Part shown: one piece after another, positions 20,885 through 29,264 of the stretch | Numbering within the stretch: the first letter of the stretch is position 1 | How the letters are laid out: each line of letters opens with the position of its first letter | Translations under genes and position numbers: made by a program | The notes under the pieces: model-generated | The model's database searches: none | What the model saw: the letters and a program-made list of their open reading frames with translations, nothing else | What the model was told of the DNA's origin: nothing | Source: an uncultured Lactobacillus sp. | GTDB taxonomy: Bacteria > Bacillota > Bacilli > Lactobacillales > Lactobacillaceae | Length of the DNA stretch: 64,000 bases | Reading direction: 5' to 3' | NCBI RefSeq assembly: GCF_948948975.1 | Contig: NZ_CARBVX010000010.1 | Location: 1-64,000, forward strand

Positions 20885-22321
20885 TTATCTTTTAATCTTT
20901 CTAAAAAAGCGAGTAACAAATTCAATCATATCTTGATTAAAGTCTAACTTCATCATAAACATAATTCCTGCATAAATGATTAGCATCAAAATTGACTTAA
21001 TTGCCATGTTTAAAAAGCTTGACTTAATTATATTTGGCATTAACATGCCAGCAATCAAGGTAATTATTCCAATTAGGAAATATTTAGGTACATCACAAAA
21101 GGCATCTTTAAAATTATAGTCATCTCTAACAATCCACAGGCGTAAAATTAACACTACAAATTCTGTAATTAAAATTGCAACTGTAGCACCGCCGGCTCCA
21201 TATGGTCGATCTAGTATAGCTGCTAAAATCAATTCAATTATAGCTCCAATTACAACTGGTATTGCATATTCTTTATCCCTTCTATTAGCAAGGGCAAATT
21301 GATTAGCAAAGACTCCCCCCATCGGAATCATAATAATTGTTAATGCAAAAAAGAACATCAAAGGTGTCATTGGAATAAATTGTTTACCAAAGAAGAAAGG
21401 TACAAACTGTTTAGTATTCGCCATAATAATTACCGCAAATAACGTTCCTAGCATTGTAGTTGCTTCCAGAGACTTCTTTAAAACTACCTTTTGGGTCTCT
21501 TTTTCTTCACTAGCCATCTTCGGCATAATTACCAGAGAGATACTAGTAATTACCCCTAATACCATATTTGAAATTCGCTGTGAATTATCGTAAAAGGCTA
21601 CCTGCGTTGAATTACTGAAGAAACCTAAAATTGGCTTATCAAGAGAAGTATAGATCTGTGTAGCAATCTGAGGAATCATTAAGGTTATAATCGAAATAAT
21701 GGTGGTCTTATATTTATAGAAATGTCCTACTGGTCTTCCTACATAACGATGAATATCAAGCCAAAACACAAAAGATCCTAGCATAGTTGAAACCGACATA
21801 ATCAGGAAGTATTTCCAAAGATCTGCAGGTGATTTAACTAATAATAAAATTAGAACTACGCTGGCTAATTTAACGGTAGTATTTTTTAATACAACCCTCC
21901 CAAAATCAGCTAGTCCTTGAAAGAACCAGGAAATATCAACTTGAGCTGAAATTAAGTATGGAACCATTAAGATTAAGTAGTTCCAATATTGAATATGAAA
22001 AATATTAGTGATAAATAAAGTAATTAAAATAGTTACTAAACCAGCAATTGCTTGAAAATACCATAAGCCCCAAAAAGCCTCAGTCAATTCTTGAGGGGTA
22101 CCATATGTTCTAGTCCGAGATACTGTTCTAATACCAATATAGGAAACTGATAAGGTACAAAATACCATTAAAAATTGCACAGTATTATTTACACTACCAT
22201 AAATCCCATAAGTCTTAGGACCTAACACTCTTGATAAGTATGGAACAGTAATCAGCGGTACTAAAACTAGAAAAATTTGATAGACCGCATTATATAAAAT
22301 ATTAAGAAAAGTTCGCTTCAC
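20885..22321 (-). CDS. Polysaccharide flippase, Wzx/MATE-type
   Basis: A 478-residue integral membrane protein with about 12-14 hydrophobic segments, starting FLNILYNAVYQIFLVLVPLITVPYLSRVLGP, the usual beginning of the polysaccharide-biosynthesis flippase family. SWFFQGLADFG and LDKPILGFFSN are further family-like stretches. Such proteins move lipid-linked oligosaccharide repeats across the membrane. It lies between the CDP-glycerol transferase (11 bp upstream) and the GT32 gene, forming a small surface-glycan operon. No polymerase or priming transferase is adjacent, so the locus may act on a polymer built elsewhere. Confidence 0.9.
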   Translation of the reverse strand: MKRTFLNILYNAVYQIFLVLVPLITVPYLSRVLGPKTYGIYGSVNNTVQFLMVFCTLSVSYIGIRTVSRTRTYGTPQELTEAFWGLWYFQAIAGLVTILITLFITNIFHIQYWNYLILMVPYLISAQVDISWFFQGLADFGRVVLKNTTVKLASVVLILLLVKSPADLWKYFLIMSVSTMLGSFVFWLDIHRYVGRPVGHFYKYKTTIISIITLMIPQIATQIYTSLDKPILGFFSNSTQVAFYDNSQRISNMVLGVITSISLVIMPKMASEEKETQKVVLKKSLEATTMLGTLFAVIIMANTKQFVPFFFGKQFIPMTPLMFFFALTIIMIPMGGVFANQFALANRRDKEYAIPVVIGAIIELILAAILDRPYGAGGATVAILITEFVVLILRLWIVRDDYNFKDAFCDVPKYFLIGIITLIAGMLMPNIIKSSFLNMAIKSILMLIIYAGIMFMMKLDFNQDMIEFVTRFFRKIKR

Positions 22322-22332
22322 TACTTTTTCCT

Positions 22333-23481
22333 CTAAAACTTCTTTGTCATGTAATCAAAGATAGGCTCACAAGAATCAATATCTTCAACTTCATCAATTA
22401 AACTAAGCCAATAAAAACGCTGATTTTGGTATTGCTTATCATCAGGATGTCTCAAAACTTGCAGAAGTTCTTTTTGTGAGTTAACACAAGGTCCCGGTGT
22501 AACATCTTCGTAGGGGCTTAGTAAGAGCCCACGTACTTTTTCATATTGCTTTAGATAGTTCGTAATAAAAATAATTGGTTTGTTAAGATACAAATAGTCG
22601 AAATAAATTGATGAAAAATCAGTTATTAAGAAATCAGTATCTCCAAGCAATTCATATAAATCAAGGTCATTTTCAAAAAGATAATCATTATTTAAAAAGG
22701 CAACATTGGAACACTGACTATTAAAGTCGTCAAACATTCGCATTTCATAGGGATGAAGTTTCACAATCAAATATTGGTGATTATTCTTTAAAGCATTATC
22801 CAATTCATAAGGGTCAAAGCCTAAAAAAGCAAAAAAATTACCTTGTTTTATCATTTCCATCACGTTTGGATCGTCGAGCTCATAGCGAAAAGTTGGCATA
22901 TAAATCCCGATTTTAGCTTGCTCATCCTTAGTGTTAAACAAATCCTCTAATAATTTTTCTTTAGAGATTGCTGGTTGATCAATATAATCAATTCTAGGAA
23001 AGCCTAGCTTTTGATATTTTTCACCCTCAATTGCCATACATGCGCTCATTAAAGTTTCGTATAAATCAGAGCTTGATGTTACCATATCAGCATTTTTATG
23101 CCAAAGTTTTTGATTTCGTTTATTAGCACGATAGCGTGTATTATGCGCCATAAATCCCATTCGCTTTAGTGGAACACCGTGCCAGAATTGAATATTAATT
23201 TGTGCAGGGCGCGCTTTAAAAGGTTGATGTGTTGTGATCACATACTTGGCTGCACCAATCTTTTTCCATGTTTCCCAAGATAAATGAGAAGATGGCCAAG
23301 GCTCAACTAAAGTAATGTTATAGTCAGGATGTTTTGCCTTAATATATTTATAAAATAAATAGCCGTTTGAACCGGATCTACCTGAGCCATTTAAAACTAC
23401 AATATTCTTTTCTTTAATTGGTCGAAGACTTGCAAGGAAACTCATTCCCCATAAGTATAAGCGAAAAAATAAACTTTTCAT
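22333..23481 (-). CDS. CDP-glycerol glycerophosphotransferase family protein
   Basis: A 382-residue TagB/TagF-like enzyme (PF04464) that moves glycerol phosphate from CDP-glycerol onto a lipid-linked or glycan acceptor at the inner membrane face. NIQFWHGVPLKRMGF near residues 115-130 carries the conserved catalytic His. The C-terminal DTDFLITDFSSIYFDYLYLNKPIIF is the other hallmark. A short N-terminal hydrophobic stretch fits membrane association. It is the first gene of the operon with flippase and GT32. CDP-glycerol would come from TagD, encoded at 41518-41904. Whether the product is wall teichoic acid or a glycerol-phosphate modification cannot be told. Confidence 0.88.
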   Translation of the reverse strand: MKSLFFRLYLWGMSFLASLRPIKEKNIVVLNGSGRSGSNGYLFYKYIKAKHPDYNITLVEPWPSSHLSWETWKKIGAAKYVITTHQPFKARPAQINIQFWHGVPLKRMGFMAHNTRYRANKRNQKLWHKNADMVTSSSDLYETLMSACMAIEGEKYQKLGFPRIDYIDQPAISKEKLLEDLFNTKDEQAKIGIYMPTFRYELDDPNVMEMIKQGNFFAFLGFDPYELDNALKNNHQYLIVKLHPYEMRMFDDFNSQCSNVAFLNNDYLFENDLDLYELLGDTDFLITDFSSIYFDYLYLNKPIIFITNYLKQYEKVRGLLLSPYEDVTPGPCVNSQKELLQVLRHPDDKQYQNQRFYWLSLIDEVEDIDSCEPIFDYMTKKF

Positions 23482-23510
23482 TTAAATGTTCCTTAAATAA
23501 ATGGATTTGC

Positions 23511-23539
23511 TGACAACTATTTAATATTTGTCAATTATA
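23511..23539 (-). promoter_or_regulatory. Candidate promoter with inverted repeat before the CDP-glycerol transferase
   Basis: On the minus strand TATAAT (23534-23539) is followed directly by TTGACA. The inverted repeat TGACAA-N11-TTGTCA (23511-23516 and 23528-23533) would span the transcription start, the position of a repressor site. The arms are only 6 bp, so this may be chance. Confidence 0.3.
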
Positions 23540-23557
23540 TACTCATTACTAAGGGTA

Positions 23558-23590
23558 TAAAAAAAGCTTGAGTAAACTCAAGCTTTTTTT
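23558..23590 (-). terminator. Terminator of the SLS-like peptide operon
   Basis: A perfect palindromic stem AAAAAAGCTTGAG/CTCAAGCTTTTTT with a 4-nt loop follows the permease stop by about 45 bp and ends in a T run on either strand. Confidence 0.9.
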
Positions 23591-23633
23591 GATTATTTGA
23601 TAAAACTTTATTTTCTAATAATCTATTCTGTAA

Positions 23634-24398
23634 TTAATATAGTGCTAGTGTTCCATTTCTTTTTACATATTTATCTGTTAAAGAAAAAATTAATATACCA
23701 ATAACCAACCACAAGATCGTATTAAATAGTGATCCAAGTAGATAAAACCACCAATCATAAAACTTATTGTTAACAGCCAATCTCATCCAACTAACCATGG
23801 GACAAATTGGCAAAAAACAGGAAACAATTTTAATAAAAAAAGGATAGTTTTCAAAATTAGTTAACAAAATACCTAAATATATATATTGAAAAATAATTAA
23901 AGTACTACCAATTCTTTTAAAGCGCAACACTAAACTAACTATTAGATAACCTAAACCAATTGTTACAATTAAAGATAGTGTAAATGGAATTATAGTAACT
24001 AACGGAAGTTTAATCCAGTGACTAGTACATATCATCAAAACTACTAAAACCAATATAGCTTGTATCAAGGAAACAATAATATTAGCTATACTTTTATTAA
24101 AAAATAATCTCTTAGAAGAAATTGGCATTAAATACTGCTGTTCAAGAATTCCACTTTTAGCTTGATTCATAATTGTCATTCCCATTTGACTAACAGTATT
24201 TTGTATCAAAGACCATAAAACATAACCAACGACCAAAGCATTCAACGAGGTTCCAATTACTCCTCCGCCGACAAGCGTACCGCCCCAAAAGATAGACATA
24301 AACATTAAGACTAATAAAAAAAAATCTGAAATATAATTGAAAGGATATCTTTTGTATAAATATAATTGTCTATATAATTCGCTCTTAAAACTAGTCAT
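23634..24398 (-). CDS. sagH: ABC-2 type permease of the SLS-like peptide exporter
   Basis: A 254-residue membrane protein with six hydrophobic segments and the ABC-2 pattern, including GTSLNALVVGYVLWSLIQNT and a NQAKSGILEQQYLMPIS cytosolic loop. It partners the ATPase encoded just upstream; the two genes overlap by 4 bp. It would export the mature azol(in)e peptide or confer self-resistance. Streptolysin S loci usually encode two permeases (SagH and SagI). Only one is present here, so it probably acts as a homodimer. It is the last gene before the terminator at 23558-23590. The name sagH is by position and family only. Confidence 0.82.
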   Translation of the reverse strand: MTSFKSELYRQLYLYKRYPFNYISDFFLLVLMFMSIFWGGTLVGGGVIGTSLNALVVGYVLWSLIQNTVSQMGMTIMNQAKSGILEQQYLMPISSKRLFFNKSIANIIVSLIQAILVLVVLMICTSHWIKLPLVTIIPFTLSLIVTIGLGYLIVSLVLRFKRIGSTLIIFQYIYLGILLTNFENYPFFIKIVSCFLPICPMVSWMRLAVNNKFYDWWFYLLGSLFNTILWLVIGILIFSLTDKYVKRNGTLALY

Positions 24399-25327
24399 CT
24401 TTCTATTTCTCCCTTAGCATAATGTTCAAATATTTCCTCTAATCCTCTAGTTTTCGTCTGTATTTTTATAATAGGAAGTCTTCCCAGTAAAGAAAGTACC
24501 TTAGGCAGATATTCTTGTTTCTTAATGATTAGCTGATAACTATTGCAATCTTGCGAAACAAGATTGCAATAACATACTAATCCAGCTGTTTCTTCTAAAT
24601 TTAATGGTCTAGATAGATTTAAATCCATAATTATTTGTTTATTTAAATAATCTAAACTAGATTTTATACTATCTGAAAAGACCAATTTTCCATGATTTAT
24701 TAATAATATTTTATTTGCAATTTTCTGAGCAAAATCTAGTTGATGAGTAGTTACTAATATGCCTACTCCATTGCAGGCTAATCTTTTCAGATTAGATATC
24801 ATTATTTGCGTTGCACTAAGATCTAATCCCAATGTTGGTTCATCTAAGACCAAAAGACTAGGATCTGCAATCATGGCACAACAAATTCCAACAATTTGCT
24901 GCATACCTCTACTTAATTTCGTAATCGAAATGTCTTTTTTATCAAGTAAATCAAATTGCTCTAACAATGCTAATCCTTTTTGCCTAGCAACCTCTTTTCT
25001 TAGTCCTCGTTGCCCTCCCCAATAGATAAAATTTTCTATCGGAGAAAGAGACCAAAACATATTTTTTGATCCTTCCAATAAAGTCCCTGTGTTCTTTAAC
25101 AAGGTAGTACTATTATTTGTTATCTCATTTTCTTTAAAAAAAATTTTTCCTTTATCGGGACTAACTAGATTTAAAATCATTTTTAAAGTAGTTGTCTTCC
25201 CTGCTCCATTTGGTCCAAGAAAAGCGACAATGTCACCTTTATCTACTGTAAACGATACATTGGAAACTGCATCTTTAGTTGCTTTTTTGTAAGTCTTAGA
25301 AACATTTGCTACTGATAGTAAAGTCAT
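24395..25327 (-). CDS. sagG: ABC transporter ATPase of the SLS-like peptide exporter
   Basis: A 310-residue ATP-binding subunit. Walker A is GPNGAGKT at residues 38-45, the signature is LSRGMQQ and Walker B is LLVLDEPTLGLD. The signature replaces the usual LSGGQ with LSRGM, seen in many ABC-2 exporters. A C-terminal extension of about 80 residues follows the nucleotide-binding domain. The gene overlaps both neighbours by 4 bp (CPBP gene upstream, permease downstream), so the exporter is made together with the maturation enzymes. Confidence 0.88.
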   Translation of the reverse strand: MTLLSVANVSKTYKKATKDAVSNVSFTVDKGDIVAFLGPNGAGKTTTLKMILNLVSPDKGKIFFKENEITNNSTTLLKNTGTLLEGSKNMFWSLSPIENFIYWGGQRGLRKEVARQKGLALLEQFDLLDKKDISITKLSRGMQQIVGICCAMIADPSLLVLDEPTLGLDLSATQIMISNLKRLACNGVGILVTTHQLDFAQKIANKILLINHGKLVFSDSIKSSLDYLNKQIIMDLNLSRPLNLEETAGLVCYCNLVSQDCNSYQLIIKKQEYLPKVLSLLGRLPIIKIQTKTRGLEEIFEHYAKGEIER

Positions 25328-25890
25328 GTTTCTCCCTCCTTCTGTTGCTGCTGTCGCATAACCGCCAAGTCATATAAGAGGTGGATTAACGGACAAATCC
25401 AAATATCTATATAGAGTGCCATTAAGATTAAAATAAGATTGAGCATAAATAGAATCATGAAAGACACAAAAATGTTTGCTGATTTCAATATTATATATAT
25501 ATGATTAATCATAAAGACTAAACTAACGACTATAATCAATAATATTTTAGAGTTTGATGCATACATAAAAACTGGAACAGCAACAATTCGATATATACAC
25601 TCCTCTAAAACAGCGGTTAAAGCTAGCATCTTTTTTTCTTTTATTTTTAGTACTAAAAGAAAAAAAGTTAATAGTAAAACAAAAATATTTATATATAGTT
25701 TTTTATAAAGCGAATTAAAGATTATATTATTTGGTATTTCAACTAACTGAATTGATAGGATTCCAATTAATATTAAATTATATATTTTATAAAACGAATA
25801 TTTGGTATACGCAAATATATATCCAGCTATAGTACTCGAAAATAATACTATGAATAAATTAAGGCATAGGATGAATGTAGTATTTTTCAT
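25324..25890 (-). CDS. sagE: CPBP-family membrane protein, SagE-like
   Basis: A 188-residue membrane protein with about six hydrophobic segments and all motifs of CPBP (Abi) proteases: EEcIYR at residues 96-101, FMINH at 126-130 and HLLYD at 170-174. In bacteriocin and streptolysin S loci such proteins are thought to remove the leader peptide or give immunity. Its ATG lies 32 bp inside the YcaO gene, so translation is coupled. No other leader protease is encoded in the cluster, which makes it the best candidate for leader removal. That assignment is inference from context. Confidence 0.78.
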   Translation of the reverse strand: MKNTTFILCLNLFIVLFSSTIAGYIFAYTKYSFYKIYNLILIGILSIQLVEIPNNIIFNSLYKKLYINIFVLLLTFFLLVLKIKEKKMLALTAVLEECIYRIVAVPVFMYASNSKILLIIVVSLVFMINHIYIILKSANIFVSFMILFMLNLILILMALYIDIWICPLIHLLYDLAVMRQQQQKEGET

Positions 25891-27181
25891 TGATGTATTT
25901 TCTCAATCGCGGATGATTTAATTGGGGAAACGATGGAAAAGTCATTGCTAAAAATTCAGGTATAAATACTCGTGCTACTCTATATCCATTAACATACGGT
26001 GGCGTTATATCAAGAAAAGAAGATTGTGGTGCTATCTCCCTTAATCTATCTAATATTTCAGAAAGGTTTTTTACATAGTTTTCCTTAGTGCCAAGTTTAT
26101 TTACACTTTTAATCCTACTTAACAGATACTTAACATTTTTGATATAATTTTCAGGATTAGCAAAATATTCAACATTCTTATCAAAGTCTAATATCTTATC
26201 AGTATCGATCTTAGAAAAATTCATTTTTCTAATGTAATTAGATTCTGACATTTTTAAATCAGCTAATGATTCACAAAATGCTCTTAAAATAGTTTCATCT
26301 CTTTTTATTCCTCCCTGTAATCCAAAAGAAATGGCAGGAACATTTTTCCCATTTTTTGATATCAGAAACACCCCATATACAAAAATTGGAATTTGTGCAT
26401 ACTCTGAAATATCAATGATCATGCATTTATATTCATCTTTATAATTTCCAAATAACTTATATATTCTTTCTTTTATTGCTTTTTCTTTAATATTACTTAG
26501 CTCACATCCTAAATACTTTTTATTTGCATACCAAGAAAACATAAAAGCATCTATTTGAATATATTCGATTAAACTATTCAATAAAGCTTTTTCCCAATTA
26601 ATATGAGCAGCCGTTCCAGTAGAAACAGAAAGATAAAACCTGGATTTACTTTTAGGTCCAAAAAAGAAAATATTTTCTGGAACATAAATTACTTTTTCAG
26701 GGTTAAACAAAGAATAAGTTTTTATCCAATTCTGTCGTAAATTTTTAGTAGGATTTTTACTTAAAAAGTTACTACTAAGTCTATGTAAAAGAGTTAATTG
26801 TTTATTAGTGTAGGGAAATAGATAGTTAATATTTACTATATTTTTCTCATTAAACTCCGCATATTCTGCATTGATAACTCTATTTTGTAGATACACATGT
26901 GAAAATACGCCTGCTGCTCTTTCTACACTTTCACCGCCCAGTCTGATTAAACTATCATTCAAATCTATACCATATCCAGACAAATGATAATTAATTTTAG
27001 ATTTTGGTCCATTTAGTAGTTTTTCATAATTGGGTAAAGAGGCAGTAGCTATATTCATTTGAACTCCATCATTTGCACCAGGCGTATAAAATACTTCATC
27101 TGTAAGCAATCCAGTGTATCTCCCACTTATATTTTTTATTTTATCTATACCTAAGGGTGATAATTTCCAATTATTTATCAT
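25859..27181 (-). CDS. sagD: YcaO-domain cyclodehydratase subunit, SagD-like
   Basis: A 440-residue YcaO protein that uses ATP to activate backbone amides so that Cys and Ser/Thr side chains of the precursor close to thiazolines and oxazolines. The Glu-rich RLGGESVERAAG near residue 80 and LRAFCESLADLKMSE near 300 match the positions of ATP/Mg-binding elements in the family. The protein ends YIHPMP, like the proline-rich C-terminus of azole-forming YcaO enzymes. It overlaps the SagC-like gene by 11 bp. Codon use is rich in ATA and AAT, more AT-biased than the housekeeping operon, which suggests gene transfer. Confidence 0.88.
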   Translation of the reverse strand: MINNWKLSPLGIDKIKNISGRYTGLLTDEVFYTPGANDGVQMNIATASLPNYEKLLNGPKSKINYHLSGYGIDLNDSLIRLGGESVERAAGVFSHVYLQNRVINAEYAEFNEKNIVNINYLFPYTNKQLTLLHRLSSNFLSKNPTKNLRQNWIKTYSLFNPEKVIYVPENIFFFGPKSKSRFYLSVSTGTAAHINWEKALLNSLIEYIQIDAFMFSWYANKKYLGCELSNIKEKAIKERIYKLFGNYKDEYKCMIIDISEYAQIPIFVYGVFLISKNGKNVPAISFGLQGGIKRDETILRAFCESLADLKMSESNYIRKMNFSKIDTDKILDFDKNVEYFANPENYIKNVKYLLSRIKSVNKLGTKENYVKNLSEILDRLREIAPQSSFLDITPPYVNGYRVARVFIPEFLAMTFPSFPQLNHPRLRKYINEKYYIHPMP

Positions 27182-28064
27182 TTTTATCCTCTAATATTTT
27201 CTTTATTACCGTCTGTGCATTCAAATTTAAATTTTGGGATATTTTTTGAGCTCTCAGACCATCCAAAGAACATAAACTACTCTTATGTAACGTTTCTAGG
27301 TTAAATTCAAGTGTTGGAAGATATACACTTAGCAATTTTCCTCTCAATGAACTAACTTTTTTATCAGCCAGCATCAAAAGAAATTGATACATAAATAAGG
27401 AAGAACTCCATACATTTTTAGTTAAATTCAGTTTTTCTTCTATTTCTAGATAATTGATATAATTTTCATAGTCCGCCATCCTTATACTGTTATTTAGCTC
27501 AAAACATTCAAAACAGCCTGTGATATTTGGTACAAAAGACGTTAGATGCATAAATTTTCCATCTATAATACCCATATTCCAACTTTTCTTAGCTTTAAAA
27601 AATTGTTTGTTAAGATTTTTAAGTGTATGAACCTTTGGATTATTTAACACAACAAAATAATTAAAGTTTTCATCTACTTCAAAAGTTTCATTCAACAGAT
27701 GAATTTGTGCATTTCGATTACATAGACAATTATATTTAACTAACTTATCATAATTTGATTCATCTGTTATCACATACAAGAGAGACTGTTGTCGCTCCTC
27801 ATATCCAATAATTAAGTGATTCTCTATCAATTCATCAAGTAAAGCTATCCAATATGGATCAGAAAAATCATTCTTCTTTTTTCTTTTTCCATTCAATAAA
27901 TCTAAAAAAAGTACTACAAAATTATCAAAATTCGAATTATGTTCAATGAATGCTTCTCTGTCAATATATATATCTGTGTAATCCCATATTCCCAATCTTA
28001 GATACAGTCTGTCTTTTTCCAGACGAAACTTTACACTTTTATCTTTCAACTCTATATAATCCAT
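27171..28064 (-). CDS. sagC: SagC-like cyclodehydratase partner (E1-like, leader binding)
   Basis: A 297-residue protein by context the C component, which binds the leader peptide and presents the core to the YcaO enzyme. It carries TGCFECFELNNSIRM near residues 183-197, a Cys-containing element resembling the GPCxECxELR block of ThiF-like SagC proteins. The N-terminal half, with LELKD-like strands and a helical LLNGKRKKKN region, could hold the leader-recognition fold. The ATG at 28064 has GGGAG 8 nt upstream, located in the last codons of the dehydrogenase gene. A longer frame from 28118 lacks a ribosome site. It is shorter than typical SagC (about 350 residues). Confidence 0.78.
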   Translation of the reverse strand: MDYIELKDKSVKFRLEKDRLYLRLGIWDYTDIYIDREAFIEHNSNFDNFVVLFLDLLNGKRKKKNDFSDPYWIALLDELIENHLIIGYEERQQSLLYVITDESNYDKLVKYNCLCNRNAQIHLLNETFEVDENFNYFVVLNNPKVHTLKNLNKQFFKAKKSWNMGIIDGKFMHLTSFVPNITGCFECFELNNSIRMADYENYINYLEIEEKLNLTKNVWSSSLFMYQFLLMLADKKVSSLRGKLLSVYLPTLEFNLETLHKSSLCSLDGLRAQKISQNLNLNAQTVIKKILEDKNDK

Positions 28065-28068
28065 TTCA

Positions 28069-28911
28069 TCAACTCCCAACAACAGCGCAGGCTGCAATAA
28101 ATGTATTAACCCCATCAATTTTTAATTCAACATTACTTTTTTCAATGTTGTATCCACCTAACTGACACATTTTATAATTATATTCAGCTGCACACAGAGC
28201 AATATTTTGTATCATTTCTCCAGCTTCTACCAAAGAAAAAATCGTTCCTCGATTACCATACTTAAATTCATTTTCATTTCTATTATTAACCAAAAACATC
28301 ATCATACTTATATTTTCAAGATTTACAAAGTTTTCTATATGGGCATACGCTGAAAGATTATTTTGATGGATTTCTCCTATCTCTAAAACTGTATGGGTCA
28401 CTGGCTGATATCTATACACTGCCATTTTCTTTAATCCTCTAATTTTTTGTGCAAAGAAATATAAATTTATTGGATATAATCCTCCCCCAGAAGCATATGA
28501 TCTATGCTTATTTGAAAATACTCTAATTCCGGAAAATAAATTACTTACATCTTGTAAACTCCAAATAGTATTTTTAAATTCTCTTTTACTACTTCTCTCA
28601 AAAAAAATTTGTTCTAGATTTTTATTGCTTGACTTGTATACCTTTGGTAATTTAATAGCACGGTTTAAATCTTCTTTTAGATTAAATGACATTGAAAACT
28701 TTTGATTTTGCGGATTTGAATATGATTCAAAACTCCTTACAAACTTATCTCCAATAAAATCATTTTCTACATTATTCAGTTCAAGATAATCCGTCCTTCT
28801 TACAAAGCGATTATAATAATCTTCTTTACTTCCTGTGGCTAATGAGAAGGTTCTATTAAATGCGAGCTTATTAAGTTTGTTACCACAATCATATATATCT
28901 TTGTATTCCAT
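28069..28911 (-). CDS. sagB: SagB-type FMN-dependent azoline dehydrogenase
   Basis: A 280-residue protein of the SagB/ThcOx branch of nitroreductases, which oxidises azolines to azoles with FMN. Family-like elements are EQIFFERSSKREFKN near residue 100, YASGGGLYPINLYFFAQ near 140 and SLVEAGEMIQNIALCAAEYN near 230. The ATG at 28911 was chosen: AGGTG lies 6 nt upstream, while the GTG at 28920 has no spacing for a ribosome site. That ribosome site directly follows the hairpin at 28926-28953, so all synthetase genes depend on readthrough of it. Confidence 0.87.
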   Translation of the reverse strand: MEYKDIYDCGNKLNKLAFNRTFSLATGSKEDYYNRFVRRTDYLELNNVENDFIGDKFVRSFESYSNPQNQKFSMSFNLKEDLNRAIKLPKVYKSSNKNLEQIFFERSSKREFKNTIWSLQDVSNLFSGIRVFSNKHRSYASGGGLYPINLYFFAQKIRGLKKMAVYRYQPVTHTVLEIGEIHQNNLSAYAHIENFVNLENISMMMFLVNNRNENEFKYGNRGTIFSLVEAGEMIQNIALCAAEYNYKMCQLGGYNIEKSNVELKIDGVNTFIAACAVVGS

Positions 28912-28925
28912 AACTTTCACCTACC

Positions 28926-28953
28926 AAAAAAGCTCCTGTACCAGGAGCTTTTT
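28926..28953 (-). terminator. Attenuator hairpin between precursor and synthetase genes
   Basis: A 12-bp perfect stem (AAAAAGCTCCTG and CAGGAGCTTTTT) with a 3-nt loop and a T run on the minus strand starts 3 bp past the precursor stop. It should end most transcripts after the precursor and let a minority continue into the synthetase genes, as is known between sagA and sagB in streptolysin S loci. Confidence 0.88.
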
Positions 28954-28956
28954 CCT

Positions 28957-29070
28957 TTAATCTGATGATTCCTCATTACCATTACAACTACAGCAACATC
29001 CTGCAGCAGGTAGTTCTCTACCTAAATTCTTCTCTTCATCAAACTTACGACTTTTATCCATGATCTTCAT
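28957..29070 (-). CDS. sagA: Streptolysin-S-like azol(in)e precursor peptide
   Basis: A 37-residue peptide. The leader is charged (MKIMDKSRKFDEEKNLGREL), followed by PAAG and a core that begins CCCSC at residues 25-29 and ends NGNEESSD. Four Cys and up to three Ser could be cyclised by the downstream enzymes. The ATG at 29070 has AGGAG exactly 8 nt upstream. A longer frame from 29145 in the same phase would add a hydrophobic stretch and was rejected. The leader has Phe10 and Leu16 but not the exact FxxxB pattern of streptococcal SagA. The core is far shorter than that of SagA and ends acidic. It is followed by an attenuator hairpin and then SagB, SagC and SagD genes, which strongly supports the assignment. 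Confidence 0.88.
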   Translation of the reverse strand: MKIMDKSRKFDEEKNLGRELPAAGCCCSCNGNEESSD

Positions 29071-29093
29071 AATGAAGACTCCTAATAAAATAA

Positions 29094-29150
29094 TTACAAT
29101 AAATTTAAAAGAAAATTTACTGATACTATGGTAAATCCAAGCCATACCAT
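29094..29150 (-). CDS. 18-residue hydrophobic peptide, possible Rgg pheromone
   Basis: A tiny reading frame, MVWLGFTIVSVNFLLNLL, starts 10 nt after a perfect AGGAGG at 29161-29166 and stops 23 bp before the precursor ATG. It is almost wholly hydrophobic, like short hydrophobic peptides (SHP) sensed by Rgg regulators, but lacks their usual basic N-terminus. It lies between an Rgg-type gene and the precursor on the same strand. A second frame from ATG 29145 also follows this ribosome site, with 15-nt spacing, and reads through into the precursor. Either could be translated. Function is inference. Confidence 0.45.
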   Translation of the reverse strand: MVWLGFTIVSVNFLLNLL

Positions 29151-29194
29151 AAATTTCTAGCCTCCTACCTAGTTCTCAATAAAAATTTCTTAAT

Positions 29195-29264
29195 TTAAAG
29201 TTTATCTTATTTTTATTTTTTACTTTTTAATCGTCATATTTGAAGATTTCTAATTTAAAGGTGG
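29195..29264 (-). promoter_or_regulatory. Promoter region of the precursor gene with a direct repeat
   Basis: The spacer upstream of the precursor is very AT-rich. The minus-strand sequence CTTTAAATTA(A)GAAAT occurs twice, once around 29189-29204 and once around 29246-29261 overlapping the end of the regulator gene, about 57 bp apart. This could bind the Rgg-type regulator. In such AT-rich DNA a chance match cannot be excluded, and no clear -35/-10 pair was fixed. Confidence 0.25.

Noticed and set aside
28957..29145. A 62-codon version of the SLS-like precursor starting at 29145
   Set aside because: It lies 15 nt from its ribosome site and adds a transmembrane-like stretch, while the ATG at 29070 has AGGAG at 8 nt and gives a normal charged leader.
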